The notes below the pieces were generated by a model. It saw only the letters and a list, made by a program, of their open reading frames with translations. It had not been told where the DNA came from and ran no database searches. DNA of 64,000 nucleotides from Streptomyces spiramyceticus (GTDB taxonomy: Bacteria > Actinomycetota > Actinomycetes > Streptomycetales > Streptomycetaceae), in the NCBI RefSeq assembly GCF_028807635.1, contig NZ_JARBAX010000001.1, forward strand, positions 3,116,501 through 3,180,500, read 5' to 3'. Within the stretch, counting starts at the first letter, position 1; every line of letters starts with the position of its first letter. The translations under genes were made by a program, and so were the position numbers. This document shows, in pieces, positions 24,537 to 32,920 of the stretch.

Positions 24537-25575
24537 CGCGGCCGGCTCCCTTCTGGTCTGCGGCGACCTGGTGCTGTGCGGCGCCGGCTACGGCGGCGAC
24601 GGGCTGTTGTTTCCCGCTTTCCGCCGACCGGCCGTGCTCGTCCGTGCGGAACACCTCGGCGATGTGGTGGCGGCGCTGTTCCATCCGTACAAGACCGATT
24701 CCGAGGTCCGCCACGGTGTCCCGCACCAGGTCGTACGTCTCCTCGCCGGTCGCTTCGACGAGCAGGATGTGGCCCGCGCCCGGCAGACCGTCCTCCAGCG
24801 CCGCGTGGAGGGTGGTTCCGGCGGCGGTGAGCGCCTCGCGCAGCGCGCGGGTGCCGTCCGGGTGGATGTCGGTGTCCGTGACTTCGACGGCGATGGTGGT
24901 CGTCGTCTGGGTGAAGTCGCTGGTGGAACTGGAGCGGAGCAGCTTGCCGCCGTCGACGACAACGACGTGGTCGCAGGTGCGCTCCAGCTCGCCGAGCAGG
25001 TGCGAGGTGACCAGGACCGAGATGCCGAAGTCGGTGTAGATGCGGCGGATGAGGCCGAGCATCTCGTCGCGGCCCACCGGGTCGAGGCCGTTGGTCGGCT
25101 CGTCGAGGAGCACCAGCTTCGGGTCGTGGACCAGTGCCTGGGCCAGCTTCACCCGCTGCTTCATACCGGTCGAGTAGCCGCCGATGGGGCGGTAGCGCTC
25201 CTCGTACAGACCGACATGGCGCAGAGTGTCGGCGGTGCGCTCGCGGGCGGCGGTGGGCGGCAGGCCGGACATGCGCGCCATGTGGACGACGAACTCGGTG
25301 GCCGAGACGTCGGGTGGCAGCGCGTCGTGCTCGGGCATGTAGCCGACCTGCTCGCGGATGGCGCCGCCGCTGGTGGCGACGTCGAGGCCGAGCACTGCGG
25401 CCCGGCCCTCCGTGGCGGGGGACAGACCCAGCAGGATCTTGATCAAGGTGGACTTGCCGGCTCCGTTGGCGCCCACCAGGCCGGTCACGCCGGGTCCGAT
25501 GTCCAAGGAGAGCCGGTCAAGCGCGGTCACCCTCGGGAACCGCTTGCTCAGGCTTTCGGTCGCGATCACAGTCAC
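24526..25575 (-). CDS. ABC transporter ATP-binding protein (first pair)
   Basis: 349 residues from GTG 25575. Walker A GANGAGKST, signature YSTGMKQR, Walker B LVLLDEPTNGLD, H-loop VTSHLLGE. The C-terminal 120 residues are an accessory region ending in an Ala/Gln/Gly-rich tail. No ribosome site is seen; TACCTT six bases before the GTG has the layout of a -10 box for a leaderless transcript, which would start the operon here. First gene of two ATPase/permease pairs. Confidence 0.9.
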   Translation of the reverse strand: MTVIATESLSKRFPRVTALDRLSLDIGPGVTGLVGANGAGKSTLIKILLGLSPATEGRAAVLGLDVATSGGAIREQVGYMPEHDALPPDVSATEFVVHMARMSGLPPTAARERTADTLRHVGLYEERYRPIGGYSTGMKQRVKLAQALVHDPKLVLLDEPTNGLDPVGRDEMLGLIRRIYTDFGISVLVTSHLLGELERTCDHVVVVDGGKLLRSSSTSDFTQTTTTIAVEVTDTDIHPDGTRALREALTAAGTTLHAALEDGLPGAGHILLVEATGEETYDLVRDTVADLGIGLVRMEQRRHHIAEVFRTDEHGRSAESGKQQPVAAVAGAAQHQVAADQKGAGRDGI

Positions 25576-25872
25576 ATTTCGAAGGTAGTGGCGCAGACCA
25601 CACCTCGCGTCAGACCAGGCGGCTGGATCCGTGTCCGACTCCAGGCGTACGGACCCGTAGGGGAAACGCCCGAAGTAGGACCCCGGGGGGAGGGCCGGGG
25701 CAGGTGCGGGGGCGGTTCCGGGGTGGCCCGGGGCAGATGCGGGGGCGGGTCCGGCGGGCCGCCGGTTATCCACAGGTCGCGCACACCCCTTGACGTCGCC
25801 GCCGGGCATTGTCACATTCATCAGTGTCAAGTTACGAGCGCGTACCTACCGCATACGGGACGGACAGGTGGC
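25576..25872. other. 297-bp divergent spacer with tandem repeat and DnaA box
   Basis: Between the ABC operon and the M24-fold gene. A GC-rich unit of 32-33 bp is repeated in tandem (25693-25724 and 25725-25757, GGGGCAGRTGCGGGGGCGG core). A perfect DnaA box TTATCCACA lies at 25766-25774. No small gene is supported. Confidence 0.55.
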
Positions 25873-26739
25873 ATGGCTTCAGCAGTCTCAGCAACCTCTG
25901 CAGCACAGAGCGAACTGACCGCGGACCTGCGGGGATTCAGGGAGGTGCAGCGCCTCGCCTACGCATGCGCCGAAGCCGTCGCCGCCCAGCTCAAGCCGGG
26001 GGTGACGGAGCGCGAGGCGGCGCGCATGCAGCGCGACTGGCTGCGCGAGCGGGGCGTACGGGACTGGTTCCATCTGCCCTTCGCCTGGTTCGGGGACCGG
26101 ACGGCCTTCGTCAACTTCCGGGTGCCGTTGCAGTTCTTCCCGACGAACCGGCGGCTGGAGCCGGGAATGCCGTTCATCCTCGACATGGCCCCGGTCTACA
26201 ACGGCTATACGTCGGACATCGGGTACTCGGGGTGCCTGGGCCTCAATCCCGTGCACGACAAGCTGCTCGCCGATCTCGAACCGCACCGTGAGCTGATCCT
26301 GCGCGAGGTGCGCGAACGTCGGTCGCTGCGGGAGATATACGAGAACGTCGAACGGCTCATGATCCGCCAGGGATACGCCAACCGGCACCGCGCGTACCCC
26401 TTCGGCGTCATCGCCCACAAGGTCGACCGGGTCAAGGAGCGCCGCTGGTCGCCGCATCTCTTCGGGTTCGGTACGCAATCGCTGAAGGGTCTGGCGAGCG
26501 ATGCCCTGCACGGTCACCGCGACGGCTGGTCGCCGCTGTGGAGCCCGTACAAATTCTCCGACCACCCGCCGCAGCCGGGGCTGTGGGCGGTCGAGCCGCA
26601 TCTCGGATTCCGGGGTACGGGCGCGAAGTTCGAGGAAATCCTGGTGGTCACCGACTCCCGGGACCCCGAGCAGAGCGCGTTCTGGCTGGACGACGATCTG
26701 CCGCATGTGCGGCGCTGGGCAGAGGAGAAGTCGGCGTGA
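25873..26739 (+). CDS. M24 (creatinase/aminopeptidase) fold protein, possibly non-catalytic
   Basis: 288 residues from ATG 25873. The pita-bread fold is indicated by the aspartate pair in FILDMAPVYNGYTSDIGYSG and glutamates in LWAVEPHLGF and KFEEILVV. The glycine-histidine motif GHGxG that carries the third metal ligand is replaced by FGFGT in SPHLFGFGTQ, so a full dinuclear site is doubtful. No N-terminal Xaa-Pro domain. The stop overlaps the next start (GTGA). First gene of a coupled four-gene operon ending with a MerR regulator; substrate unknown. Confidence 0.8.
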   Translation: MASAVSATSAAQSELTADLRGFREVQRLAYACAEAVAAQLKPGVTEREAARMQRDWLRERGVRDWFHLPFAWFGDRTAFVNFRVPLQFFPTNRRLEPGMPFILDMAPVYNGYTSDIGYSGCLGLNPVHDKLLADLEPHRELILREVRERRSLREIYENVERLMIRQGYANRHRAYPFGVIAHKVDRVKERRWSPHLFGFGTQSLKGLASDALHGHRDGWSPLWSPYKFSDHPPQPGLWAVEPHLGFRGTGAKFEEILVVTDSRDPEQSAFWLDDDLPHVRRWAEEKSA

Positions 26740-28505
26740 GTCTTCAGGGGGCGCGCGAGCGCTGGGTGCGTACGGGAGGGGTCGAGCTCTGCGTCGCCGA
26801 GCTGGGCGATGCCGCGCAGCCGACCGTACTGCTGGTGCACGGCTATCCGGACAGCAAGGAAGTGTGGTCGGAGGTCGCCTCGCGGCTGGCCGAGCACTTT
26901 CATGTGGTGCTCTACGACGTACGCGGGCACGGCAGGTCGACGGCGCCCACGCCGCTGCGCGGCGGCTTCACGCTGGAGAAGCTGACGGACGACTTCCTGG
27001 CGGTCGCGGACGCGGTGAGCCCGGACAAGCCGGTGCACCTGGTCGGGCACGACTGGGGGTCCGTGCAGGCCTGGGAGTTCGTGACGGTCAAGCGCACCGA
27101 GGGCAGGATCGCGTCCTTCACCTCGATGTCCGGCCCTTCCCTGGACCACTTCGGGCACTGGATCAAGAAGCGGATGTCGCGGCCGACGCCGCGCAGGGCA
27201 GCCCAACTGCTCGGCCAGGGCGCCAAGTCCTGGTACGTGTACATGCTGCACACGCCCGTACTGCCCGAGCTTGCGTGGCGCGGCCCGCTCGGCAAGCAGT
27301 GGCCGAAGATCCTCCAGCGGGTGGAGAAGGTGGCGGCCGGCGACTATCCGACGGCGTCGCTGCCGCAGGACGCGGCGCACGGCGCCTGGCTGTACCGGGA
27401 CAACGTCCGCGCCCGGCTGCGCAGGCCGCGCGCCGATGCGTACGCCCATGCGCCGGTCCAGCTGATCACGCCGACCGGCGACATCTTCCTCTCGGAGCGG
27501 CTCTACGACGACCTGGAGCTGTGGGCTCCGCAGCTGGTGCGGCGCACGCTGACCGCCAAGCACTGGGTGCCGCGCACCCGGCCCGATCAACTGGCCGCCT
27601 GGATCAACGAGTTCGTCGCAGGGAACGAGGACAGCGCGGCCGGGGTGGCGCCCAGGGAGACGGCGGCCAAGGGCCCGTACGCCGACAGGTTCGGCGGGCA
27701 GCTCGTGCTGGTGACGGGTGCGGCCAGCGGCATAGGGCGAGCCACCGCCTTCGCGTTCGCCGAGGCGGGAGCGCGGATCGTGGCCGTCGACCGGGATGCG
27801 GAGGGGGCGGCCAGGACGGCCGAGATGGCCCGGCTGATCGGGGCGCCGCAGGCCTGGGGTGAGACGGTGGACGTCAGTGACGAGCAGGCGATGGAGAAGC
27901 TCGCCGAGAAGGTCGCCACCGAGTACGGCGTCGTCGACGTCCTGGTGAACAACGCCGGCATCGGCCTTTCGGGCTCCTTCCTGGACACCACCGCCGAGGA
28001 CTGGAAGAAGGTCCTCGACGTGAACCTGTGGGGCGTCATCCACGGCTGCAGGCTCTTCGGCAAGCAGATGGCCGAGCGCGGGCAGGGCGGCCACATCGTC
28101 AACACAGCGTCCGCGGCGGCGTACCAGCCGTCGAAGATGCTGCCCGCGTACAGCACGTCGAAGGCGGCGGTGCTGATGCTGAGCGAGTGCCTGCGGGCGG
28201 AGTTCGCGGGACATGGAATCGGTGTCACGGCGATATGCCCTGGGTTCGTGAACACCAACATCACCGCGACGGCGCGGTTCGCCGGGGTCTCGGCGGACGA
28301 GGAGAAGCGCCGGCAGAAGCGGTCGACCCGGCTGTACGGGCTGCGCAACTATCCGCCGGAGAAGGTAGCCGAGGCGGTGCTCAAGGCCGTCGTACGCAAC
28401 CAGGCGGTTGTGCCGGTGACCCCCGAGGCGCGCGGTGCCCACTTCATGTCCCGCTTCGCCCCGAGGACGCTGCGCGCCATTGCCCGAATGGAGCCGCCGC
28501 TGTGA
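26736..28505 (+). CDS. Alpha/beta hydrolase fused to short-chain dehydrogenase/reductase
   Basis: 589 residues from GTG 26736, overlapping the M24 stop. Residues 1-300 are an alpha/beta hydrolase with nucleophile elbow VGHDWGS (D106), the aspartate form of epoxide hydrolases and haloalkane dehalogenases, and oxyanion motif HGYPDS. Residues about 320-589 are a classical SDR: TGAASGIG for NAD(P), NNAG, and catalytic S-Y-K with Y and K in PAYSTSK. The fusion implies successive hydrolysis and oxidation/reduction of one substrate. Similar fusions occur in mycobacteria and Streptomyces; their substrate is not known to me. Confidence 0.88.
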   Translation: MSLQGARERWVRTGGVELCVAELGDAAQPTVLLVHGYPDSKEVWSEVASRLAEHFHVVLYDVRGHGRSTAPTPLRGGFTLEKLTDDFLAVADAVSPDKPVHLVGHDWGSVQAWEFVTVKRTEGRIASFTSMSGPSLDHFGHWIKKRMSRPTPRRAAQLLGQGAKSWYVYMLHTPVLPELAWRGPLGKQWPKILQRVEKVAAGDYPTASLPQDAAHGAWLYRDNVRARLRRPRADAYAHAPVQLITPTGDIFLSERLYDDLELWAPQLVRRTLTAKHWVPRTRPDQLAAWINEFVAGNEDSAAGVAPRETAAKGPYADRFGGQLVLVTGAASGIGRATAFAFAEAGARIVAVDRDAEGAARTAEMARLIGAPQAWGETVDVSDEQAMEKLAEKVATEYGVVDVLVNNAGIGLSGSFLDTTAEDWKKVLDVNLWGVIHGCRLFGKQMAERGQGGHIVNTASAAAYQPSKMLPAYSTSKAAVLMLSECLRAEFAGHGIGVTAICPGFVNTNITATARFAGVSADEEKRRQKRSTRLYGLRNYPPEKVAEAVLKAVVRNQAVVPVTPEARGAHFMSRFAPRTLRAIARMEPPL

Positions 28506-29464
28506 GCACGGAGGAGCGAACCGGGAGCGCCGAGAACGCCGAGAATGCTGAGCACGCCGAGAACACAGAGCACTACGCCATAACGCCCCGCCGGGTCTCG
28601 TTCGACTGGCGCGATACGCCGCTGCACTGGATACCGGACGAGCCCACTGCCACACATGTGATCAATGTGCTGCACCTGCTGCTGCCGGCGGGGGAGCGGT
28701 GGTTCGTCAAGGTCTTCAAGGAGGCCCTGCCGCTGGTCCGCGATCCCGAACTCCTGAAGGACGTCAAGGGGTTCATGGGACAGGAGGCAACACACAGCGT
28801 GCAGCACGCGTATGTGCTGAACCATCTGGCCGAGCAGCAGCTGGACACCCGGCCTTACACCAAGCATGTGGATTTCCTGTTCGAGAAACTCCTGGGCGAG
28901 GCACCGCCGTTCGGCGTGCCGATACCGGCGCAGGAGTGGCTGCGCTTCCGGCTTTCCCTGATCGCGGCGATCGAGCAGTTCACCGCGGTCCTGGGGAACT
29001 GGGTGCTGCACGCCGAGGGCCTCGACCACGCCGATCCGGACGCGGTGATGCTCGACCTGCTGCGCTGGCACGGCGCCGAGGAGGTCGAACACCGGGCGGT
29101 GGCCTTCGACATGTACCAGCACTGCGGCGGGTCGGGGCTGCCCCGGTACGCCCGCCGCATCGAGGGCATGGTGGTGGTCGCCCCCACGCTGCTGTGGCTG
29201 TGGGCGTGGGGCGCGGCGTACCTGATCCGGCACGACCCCGAGCTCGCCGGCCGGCTGCGGTACTCGCTGCGCGAGCACAACAGGGCCGTCGCCAAGGGCT
29301 TGCTGCCCACCTGGCGCGAGCTCGGCTCCGCGATACCGCGCTACTTCCGGCGGTCGTACCATCCCTCGCAGGAGGGCTCACTGCGCAAGGCCGTCGAGTA
29401 CCTCGCGACGTCGCCCGCGGCTCGCGCCGCCGCGGGTGCGGTGGGCCGGGCAGCCCTGTCGTAG
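28502..29464 (+). CDS. Predicted metal-dependent hydrolase (COG3687-like, di-iron ferritin-like)
   Basis: 320 residues from GTG 28502, overlapping the previous stop. After a low-complexity head of five E-N/H-A triplets (28529-28573) comes an all-helical domain with MGQEATHSVQH and GAEEVEHRAVAFD. These are paired E-x-x-H motifs typical of di-iron helical bundles and of the family annotated as predicted metal-dependent hydrolases. A hydrophobic stretch (VVVAPTLLWLWAWGAAYLI) suggests membrane contact. It probably acts with the hydrolase-SDR fusion on a hydrophobic substrate (inference). Confidence 0.82.
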   Translation: MSTEERTGSAENAENAEHAENTEHYAITPRRVSFDWRDTPLHWIPDEPTATHVINVLHLLLPAGERWFVKVFKEALPLVRDPELLKDVKGFMGQEATHSVQHAYVLNHLAEQQLDTRPYTKHVDFLFEKLLGEAPPFGVPIPAQEWLRFRLSLIAAIEQFTAVLGNWVLHAEGLDHADPDAVMLDLLRWHGAEEVEHRAVAFDMYQHCGGSGLPRYARRIEGMVVVAPTLLWLWAWGAAYLIRHDPELAGRLRYSLREHNRAVAKGLLPTWRELGSAIPRYFRRSYHPSQEGSLRKAVEYLATSPAARAAAGAVGRAALS

Positions 29465-29489
29465 GCGTGTGGGGACCGAGGGAGTGAGC

Positions 29490-30431
29490 GTGTCAGGTCA
29501 GCCGACAGCCGAGTACCGGATCGAGGACTTGGCGCACCAGAGCGGTGCCACGGTGCGTACGATCCGCGCCTACCAGGACCGCGGGCTGCTCCCCAAGCCG
29601 GAGCGTCGCGGCCGGTCCAATGTGTACGGGGACACGCATCTGGCCCGGCTCCACCAGATCGCGGCGCTGCTCGACCGCGGCTACACCCTGGCCAGCATCA
29701 AAGAACTGCTGGAGGCCTGGGACGCGGGGAAGGGGCTCGGCGGGGTGCTCGGTCTCGTCGCCGAGGTCAACGGGCCGTGGACGGACGAGAAGGCGGACCG
29801 GATCTCGCGGGCGGAACTGGACGAGCGATTCGGCGGGAAGCCCGACGACGAGGCGGTCGAGGACGCGGTGGAACTCGGGGTGCTTGAACGTATCCCGGGA
29901 CGGGACGACGAGTTCCTGGTGCCGTCACCGCAAGAGCTGGCTGTGGCAGCCGAGTTGCATGCGGCCGGTGTGCCGCTGCTGGCAATCTCCGGCCACCTGA
30001 GGGAACTTCGAGGCCAGGTGGAGCACATCGCCACACGCTTCCTGGAGTTCACCACGGAGCACGTGTTCGCGCGCTACCTCGGTCACCGTCCGCCCACGGA
30101 CGCAGAGGCGGCCGAGGCGGCGGAAATGGTGCGGCGGTTGCGGCCGCTCGCGCAGCAGACCGTGGACGCCGAACTGGCCCGTGCCATGCAGACGTTCGCC
30201 ACCCGTCACCTCCAGCAGCACCTCGGCGCGGCAGCTCCGCCGATGCCGGGGCCCGAGTCGGAGATTGTCAGCCTTCCCGAAGAGACAATGCGGGCGGTGC
30301 GCGGGCTGGTTGGGTCCGCCAACGCAGCTGCGTTCATCGCGGCTGCCGCTGAACGTGAGGTGCAGTCCAGGACGTTGGACTCGCTGGCCTCAAATGGCCT
30401 GATATCCGGCGAACTTGATCAAATGCCTTGA
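29490..30431 (+). CDS. MerR-family transcriptional regulator
   Basis: 313 residues from GTG 29490, preferred over GTG 29484 because GAGGGAG (29478-29484) then has proper spacing. The N-terminal winged helix has YRIEDLAHQSGATVRTIRAY, QDRGLLPKPERRGR and the YGDTHLARLHQIAALLDRGY second helix. The effector part (about 90-313) is long and lacks metal-binding cysteines, so it is not a metal sensor. Placed directly after the three enzymes, it is the likely regulator of that operon. Confidence 0.88.
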   Translation: MSGQPTAEYRIEDLAHQSGATVRTIRAYQDRGLLPKPERRGRSNVYGDTHLARLHQIAALLDRGYTLASIKELLEAWDAGKGLGGVLGLVAEVNGPWTDEKADRISRAELDERFGGKPDDEAVEDAVELGVLERIPGRDDEFLVPSPQELAVAAELHAAGVPLLAISGHLRELRGQVEHIATRFLEFTTEHVFARYLGHRPPTDAEAAEAAEMVRRLRPLAQQTVDAELARAMQTFATRHLQQHLGAAAPPMPGPESEIVSLPEETMRAVRGLVGSANAAAFIAAAAEREVQSRTLDSLASNGLISGELDQMP

Positions 30432-30444
30432 AAAGACATGGCCG

Positions 30445-30498
30445 TTGTCCACAGAAGTGTGAAATCCCTTGTGGATAACCCGACTTGGTTGTGGATCA
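30445..30498. promoter_or_regulatory. DnaA-box trio
   Basis: TTGTCCACA (30445-30453), TGTGGATAA (30470-30478) and TGTGGATCA (30490-30498, one mismatch) lie within 54 bp of the 123-bp spacer before kptA. Two are perfect boxes in opposite orientation. Confidence 0.7.
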
Positions 30499-30554
30499 AA
30501 CCTGTCGTTCGAATCTGAGTAGCGTGACGCTCGCCTCGCGGGCACTCTGGCCTG

Positions 30555-31097
30555 ATGGATGAAAGACGCACCACAAAGGTGTCGAAATACCTCTCGAAGC
30601 ATCTGCGGCACCAGCCGGAGCGGATCGGGATCACGCTCGACGAGAACGGCTGGGTCGAGATCGACACTCTGATCAAGGCCGCTGCAGAGCACGGCTTCCG
30701 GTTCACCCGCGCCGAGCTCGACCACGTCGTCGCCGCAAACGACAAGCAGAGGTTCGCTGTCGACGGCTCCCGGATCCGTGCCAATCAGGGCCACACGGTC
30801 GAGGTCGACCTCGATCTCCCGGAGGCCGAGCCGCCGGCGTACCTCTACCACGGCACCGTCGCCCGGAGCCTGGACGCGATCCGCACCGAAGGCCTGCGCC
30901 CCATGGCCAGGCACGACGTCCACCTCTCGCCCGACCGCGAGACTGCCACCTGCGTCGGCGCCCGGCGCGGCCGCCCCGTCGTCATCAACGTAGACGCCGG
31001 GGCGATGCACCGCGCCGGTCACATCTTCCGCGTCAGCGCCAACGGCGTGTGGCTCACCGCTTCAGTACCGCCCGAGTACCTGCGCTTCCCCGACTGA
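30555..31097 (+). CDS. kptA: RNA 2'-phosphotransferase (Tpt1/KptA)
   Basis: 180 residues from ATG 30555. The family moves a 2'-phosphate from RNA to NAD+. Its hallmark start SKYLSKHLRHQPERIGI, the NGWVEIDTLI lobe, and the NAD-binding lobe with YHGTVARSLDAIRTEGL, HVHLS-like DVHLSPDRETA and GRRGRPVVI-type segments are present. The bacterial role is uncertain because no tRNA-splicing 2'-phosphate is known there. Full length. Confidence 0.93.
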   Translation: MDERRTTKVSKYLSKHLRHQPERIGITLDENGWVEIDTLIKAAAEHGFRFTRAELDHVVAANDKQRFAVDGSRIRANQGHTVEVDLDLPEAEPPAYLYHGTVARSLDAIRTEGLRPMARHDVHLSPDRETATCVGARRGRPVVINVDAGAMHRAGHIFRVSANGVWLTASVPPEYLRFPD

Positions 31098-31176
31098 CCG
31101 GCTGACCGACTGACCGGCAGGGCTGAGGGCTCCGGCACGGCTGAGGGCTCGGGGCTGGGGGCTGGGACGGTCCGCT

Positions 31177-31190
31177 GTTTCACGTGAAAC
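31177..31190. promoter_or_regulatory. parS: parS site
   Basis: GTTTCACGTGAAAC, identical to the known Streptomyces ParB-binding consensus; with flanks it is an 18-bp palindrome CTGTTTCACGTGAAACAG. Intergenic between kptA and the DinB-like gene, only 4 bases from the latter's stop codon. Confidence 0.93.
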
Positions 31191-31194
31191 AGGC

Positions 31195-31893
31195 TCAACC
31201 CAGCGTCAGCCAGCGCATTCCCAGGCGTTCAGCCGCCGCGCGCTCCGCCTCGGTCATCGGAAGCCGCCCGGTCGCCTTGCGCAGAAACGTCGTACGGTCC
31301 CAGCCGCCTCCTGACACGGGCACGGATTCGTCGTACGGGTGGCCGCCCAGCAACAGCCGCGCCACCACGTCCGCCGCCTCGTCGGTAGGCCACGGCTCGT
31401 GGCCCAGCCCCGCGGCGACGTCGAAGCCGTGCACGCACACTTCGACGACCCGGGTAACGAGGAAGTCCGACAGCAGCATGGAGTCTCCGTGCCGCGTACG
31501 GACCCGGCGCTCCGGAGGCTCCTTGGCGCAGGCCGCGGTTACAGCGCGCCAGACGGAGTCGAAGTGCTCGGCGAGCGCGCGCCCGTCGGCGTACCAGCCG
31601 GCGGAATCCTGGGCCGTCTCGATGCGGACCTCATTGGCGTCAGGCGAGAAGCGCTCGTCGGGCGCGTAATACCCGGCGGCCGTCACCAGCGCCCCCGACG
31701 GCTCCGGCTCAGGCTCGGCCAGCATGCTCCCGACCCGGTCAACCGCGTTCGTCAGGTGGGCGAACACCTCGCGCACCGTCCAGGGGTCGCACGGGCTCGG
31801 CCGGTCCCACTCACCCTCCGGGATCGTGCATACCTTCTCGTACAGACGCTGCGATTCGGCCCTGAGGGCCGCCAACACCGTTTCCCCGTCCAT
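31195..31893 (-). CDS. DinB/maleylpyruvate isomerase-like protein
   Basis: 232 residues from ATG 31893. The N-terminal four-helix bundle has WTVREVFAHLTNAVDR and later EVCVHGFDVAAGLG, whose histidines match the metal site of the mycothiol-dependent maleylpyruvate isomerase/DinB superfamily. The C-terminal 60 residues resemble the MDMPI C-terminal region. Probably a thiol transferase or related enzyme using mycothiol; substrate unknown. TAGGCT seven bases before the ATG fits a -10 box of a leaderless transcript. Confidence 0.8.
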   Translation of the reverse strand: MDGETVLAALRAESQRLYEKVCTIPEGEWDRPSPCDPWTVREVFAHLTNAVDRVGSMLAEPEPEPSGALVTAAGYYAPDERFSPDANEVRIETAQDSAGWYADGRALAEHFDSVWRAVTAACAKEPPERRVRTRHGDSMLLSDFLVTRVVEVCVHGFDVAAGLGHEPWPTDEAADVVARLLLGGHPYDESVPVSGGGWDRTTFLRKATGRLPMTEAERAAAERLGMRWLTLG

Positions 31894-32020
31894 ACCGACC
31901 AGCCTAGGCAACGGGCGTGACCACCGGCATAGAACAACCGCACTTTCCCGCGACCGAGTTCGTCGTCACCGCGATCCGCCTCTGACCCGAATCAAGCCCT
32001 GATTCGAATCGACCGGACGG

Positions 32021-32920
32021 TCACGGGCGGAGCTGGGCCAGCCCCTCCGTCGCGATCTGCTCGAAGACCTTCTCATCGGCCGCGAAGTCCGAGTCGGCGA
32101 TCGGGGCGTGGAGCACGATCTCGGTGAAGCCGAGCGCGAAGTGCCGGCCCGCGAAGTCGACGAAGGCGTCAAGGGACTCCAGTGGGCCACTCCGCTCGGG
32201 GGTGAAGCCGGTCAGCAGGATCTTGTCGAGCTCGTTCACATCCCGGCCGATCTCGGCGCAGGCGGCGCCGAGCTTGGCGGCCTGGCCGCGGATGGCCTCC
32301 AGCGACTGGGCGGGCGTGCCGGACTCGAAGAGCTTCGGGTCGCCGGTGGTCACCCAGGCCTGGCCGTGCCGGGCGGCGAGCTTCAGCCCGCGCGGGCCGG
32401 TCGCGGCGATCGCGAGGGGCAGGCGGGGCCGCTGCACGCAGCCGGGGATGTTGCGCGCCTCGACGGCGGAGTAGTACGTGCCCTCGTGGGTGACGGCGGG
32501 CTCGGTGAGCAGCCGGTCGAGCAGCGGCACGAACTCCCCGAAGCGGTCGGCGCGCTCACGCGGCGTCCAGGGCTCCTGGCCGAGTGCCGTGGCGTCGAAC
32601 CCATTGCTACCGGCGCCGATGCCGAGCGTGATGCGCCCGTTGGACACGTCGTCCAGCGTGATCAGGTCCTTGGCGAGGGTCACGGGGTGACGGAAGTTCG
32701 GGGACGTGACCAGGGTGCCGAGGCGCATTCGCGAGGTCTCGCCGGCCGCGGCGGTAAGAGTCGGCACGGCGCCGAACCACGGACCGTCGCGGAAGGTCCG
32801 CCAGGACAGGTGGTCGTAGGTGTACGCGGCGTGGAAACCGAGCTGCTCGGCTCGCTGCCACGCATCGCGGCCACCCTGCGACCAGCGGCGGACGGGAAGG
32901 ATCACGGTGCTCAAACGCAT
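32021..32920 (-). CDS. LLM-class (luciferase-like) F420-type oxidoreductase
   Basis: 299 residues from ATG 32920. TIM-barrel luciferase-like features are MRLSTVILPVRRW at the start, QLGFHAAYTYDHLSW, LGTLVTSPNFRHPVTLAKD and GRITLGIGAGSNGFD. Streptomyces members usually take coenzyme F420, less often FMN. The substrate cannot be inferred. It stands alone, divergent from the HAD gene at 33301. Confidence 0.87.
   Translation of the reverse strand: MRLSTVILPVRRWSQGGRDAWQRAEQLGFHAAYTYDHLSWRTFRDGPWFGAVPTLTAAAGETSRMRLGTLVTSPNFRHPVTLAKDLITLDDVSNGRITLGIGAGSNGFDATALGQEPWTPRERADRFGEFVPLLDRLLTEPAVTHEGTYYSAVEARNIPGCVQRPRLPLAIAATGPRGLKLAARHGQAWVTTGDPKLFESGTPAQSLEAIRGQAAKLGAACAEIGRDVNELDKILLTGFTPERSGPLESLDAFVDFAGRHFALGFTEIVLHAPIADSDFAADEKVFEQIATEGLAQLRP

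Noticed and set aside
24484..25872. Upstream extension of the M24 frame across the ABC ATPase gene
   Set aside because: This part is antisense to a clear ABC ATPase; the real start is ATG 25873.
28529..28573. Nine-bp tandem repeats (GCC-GAG-AAC type)
   Set aside because: Only five in-frame codon triplets in a protein head; no spacer structure and no mobile-element features.
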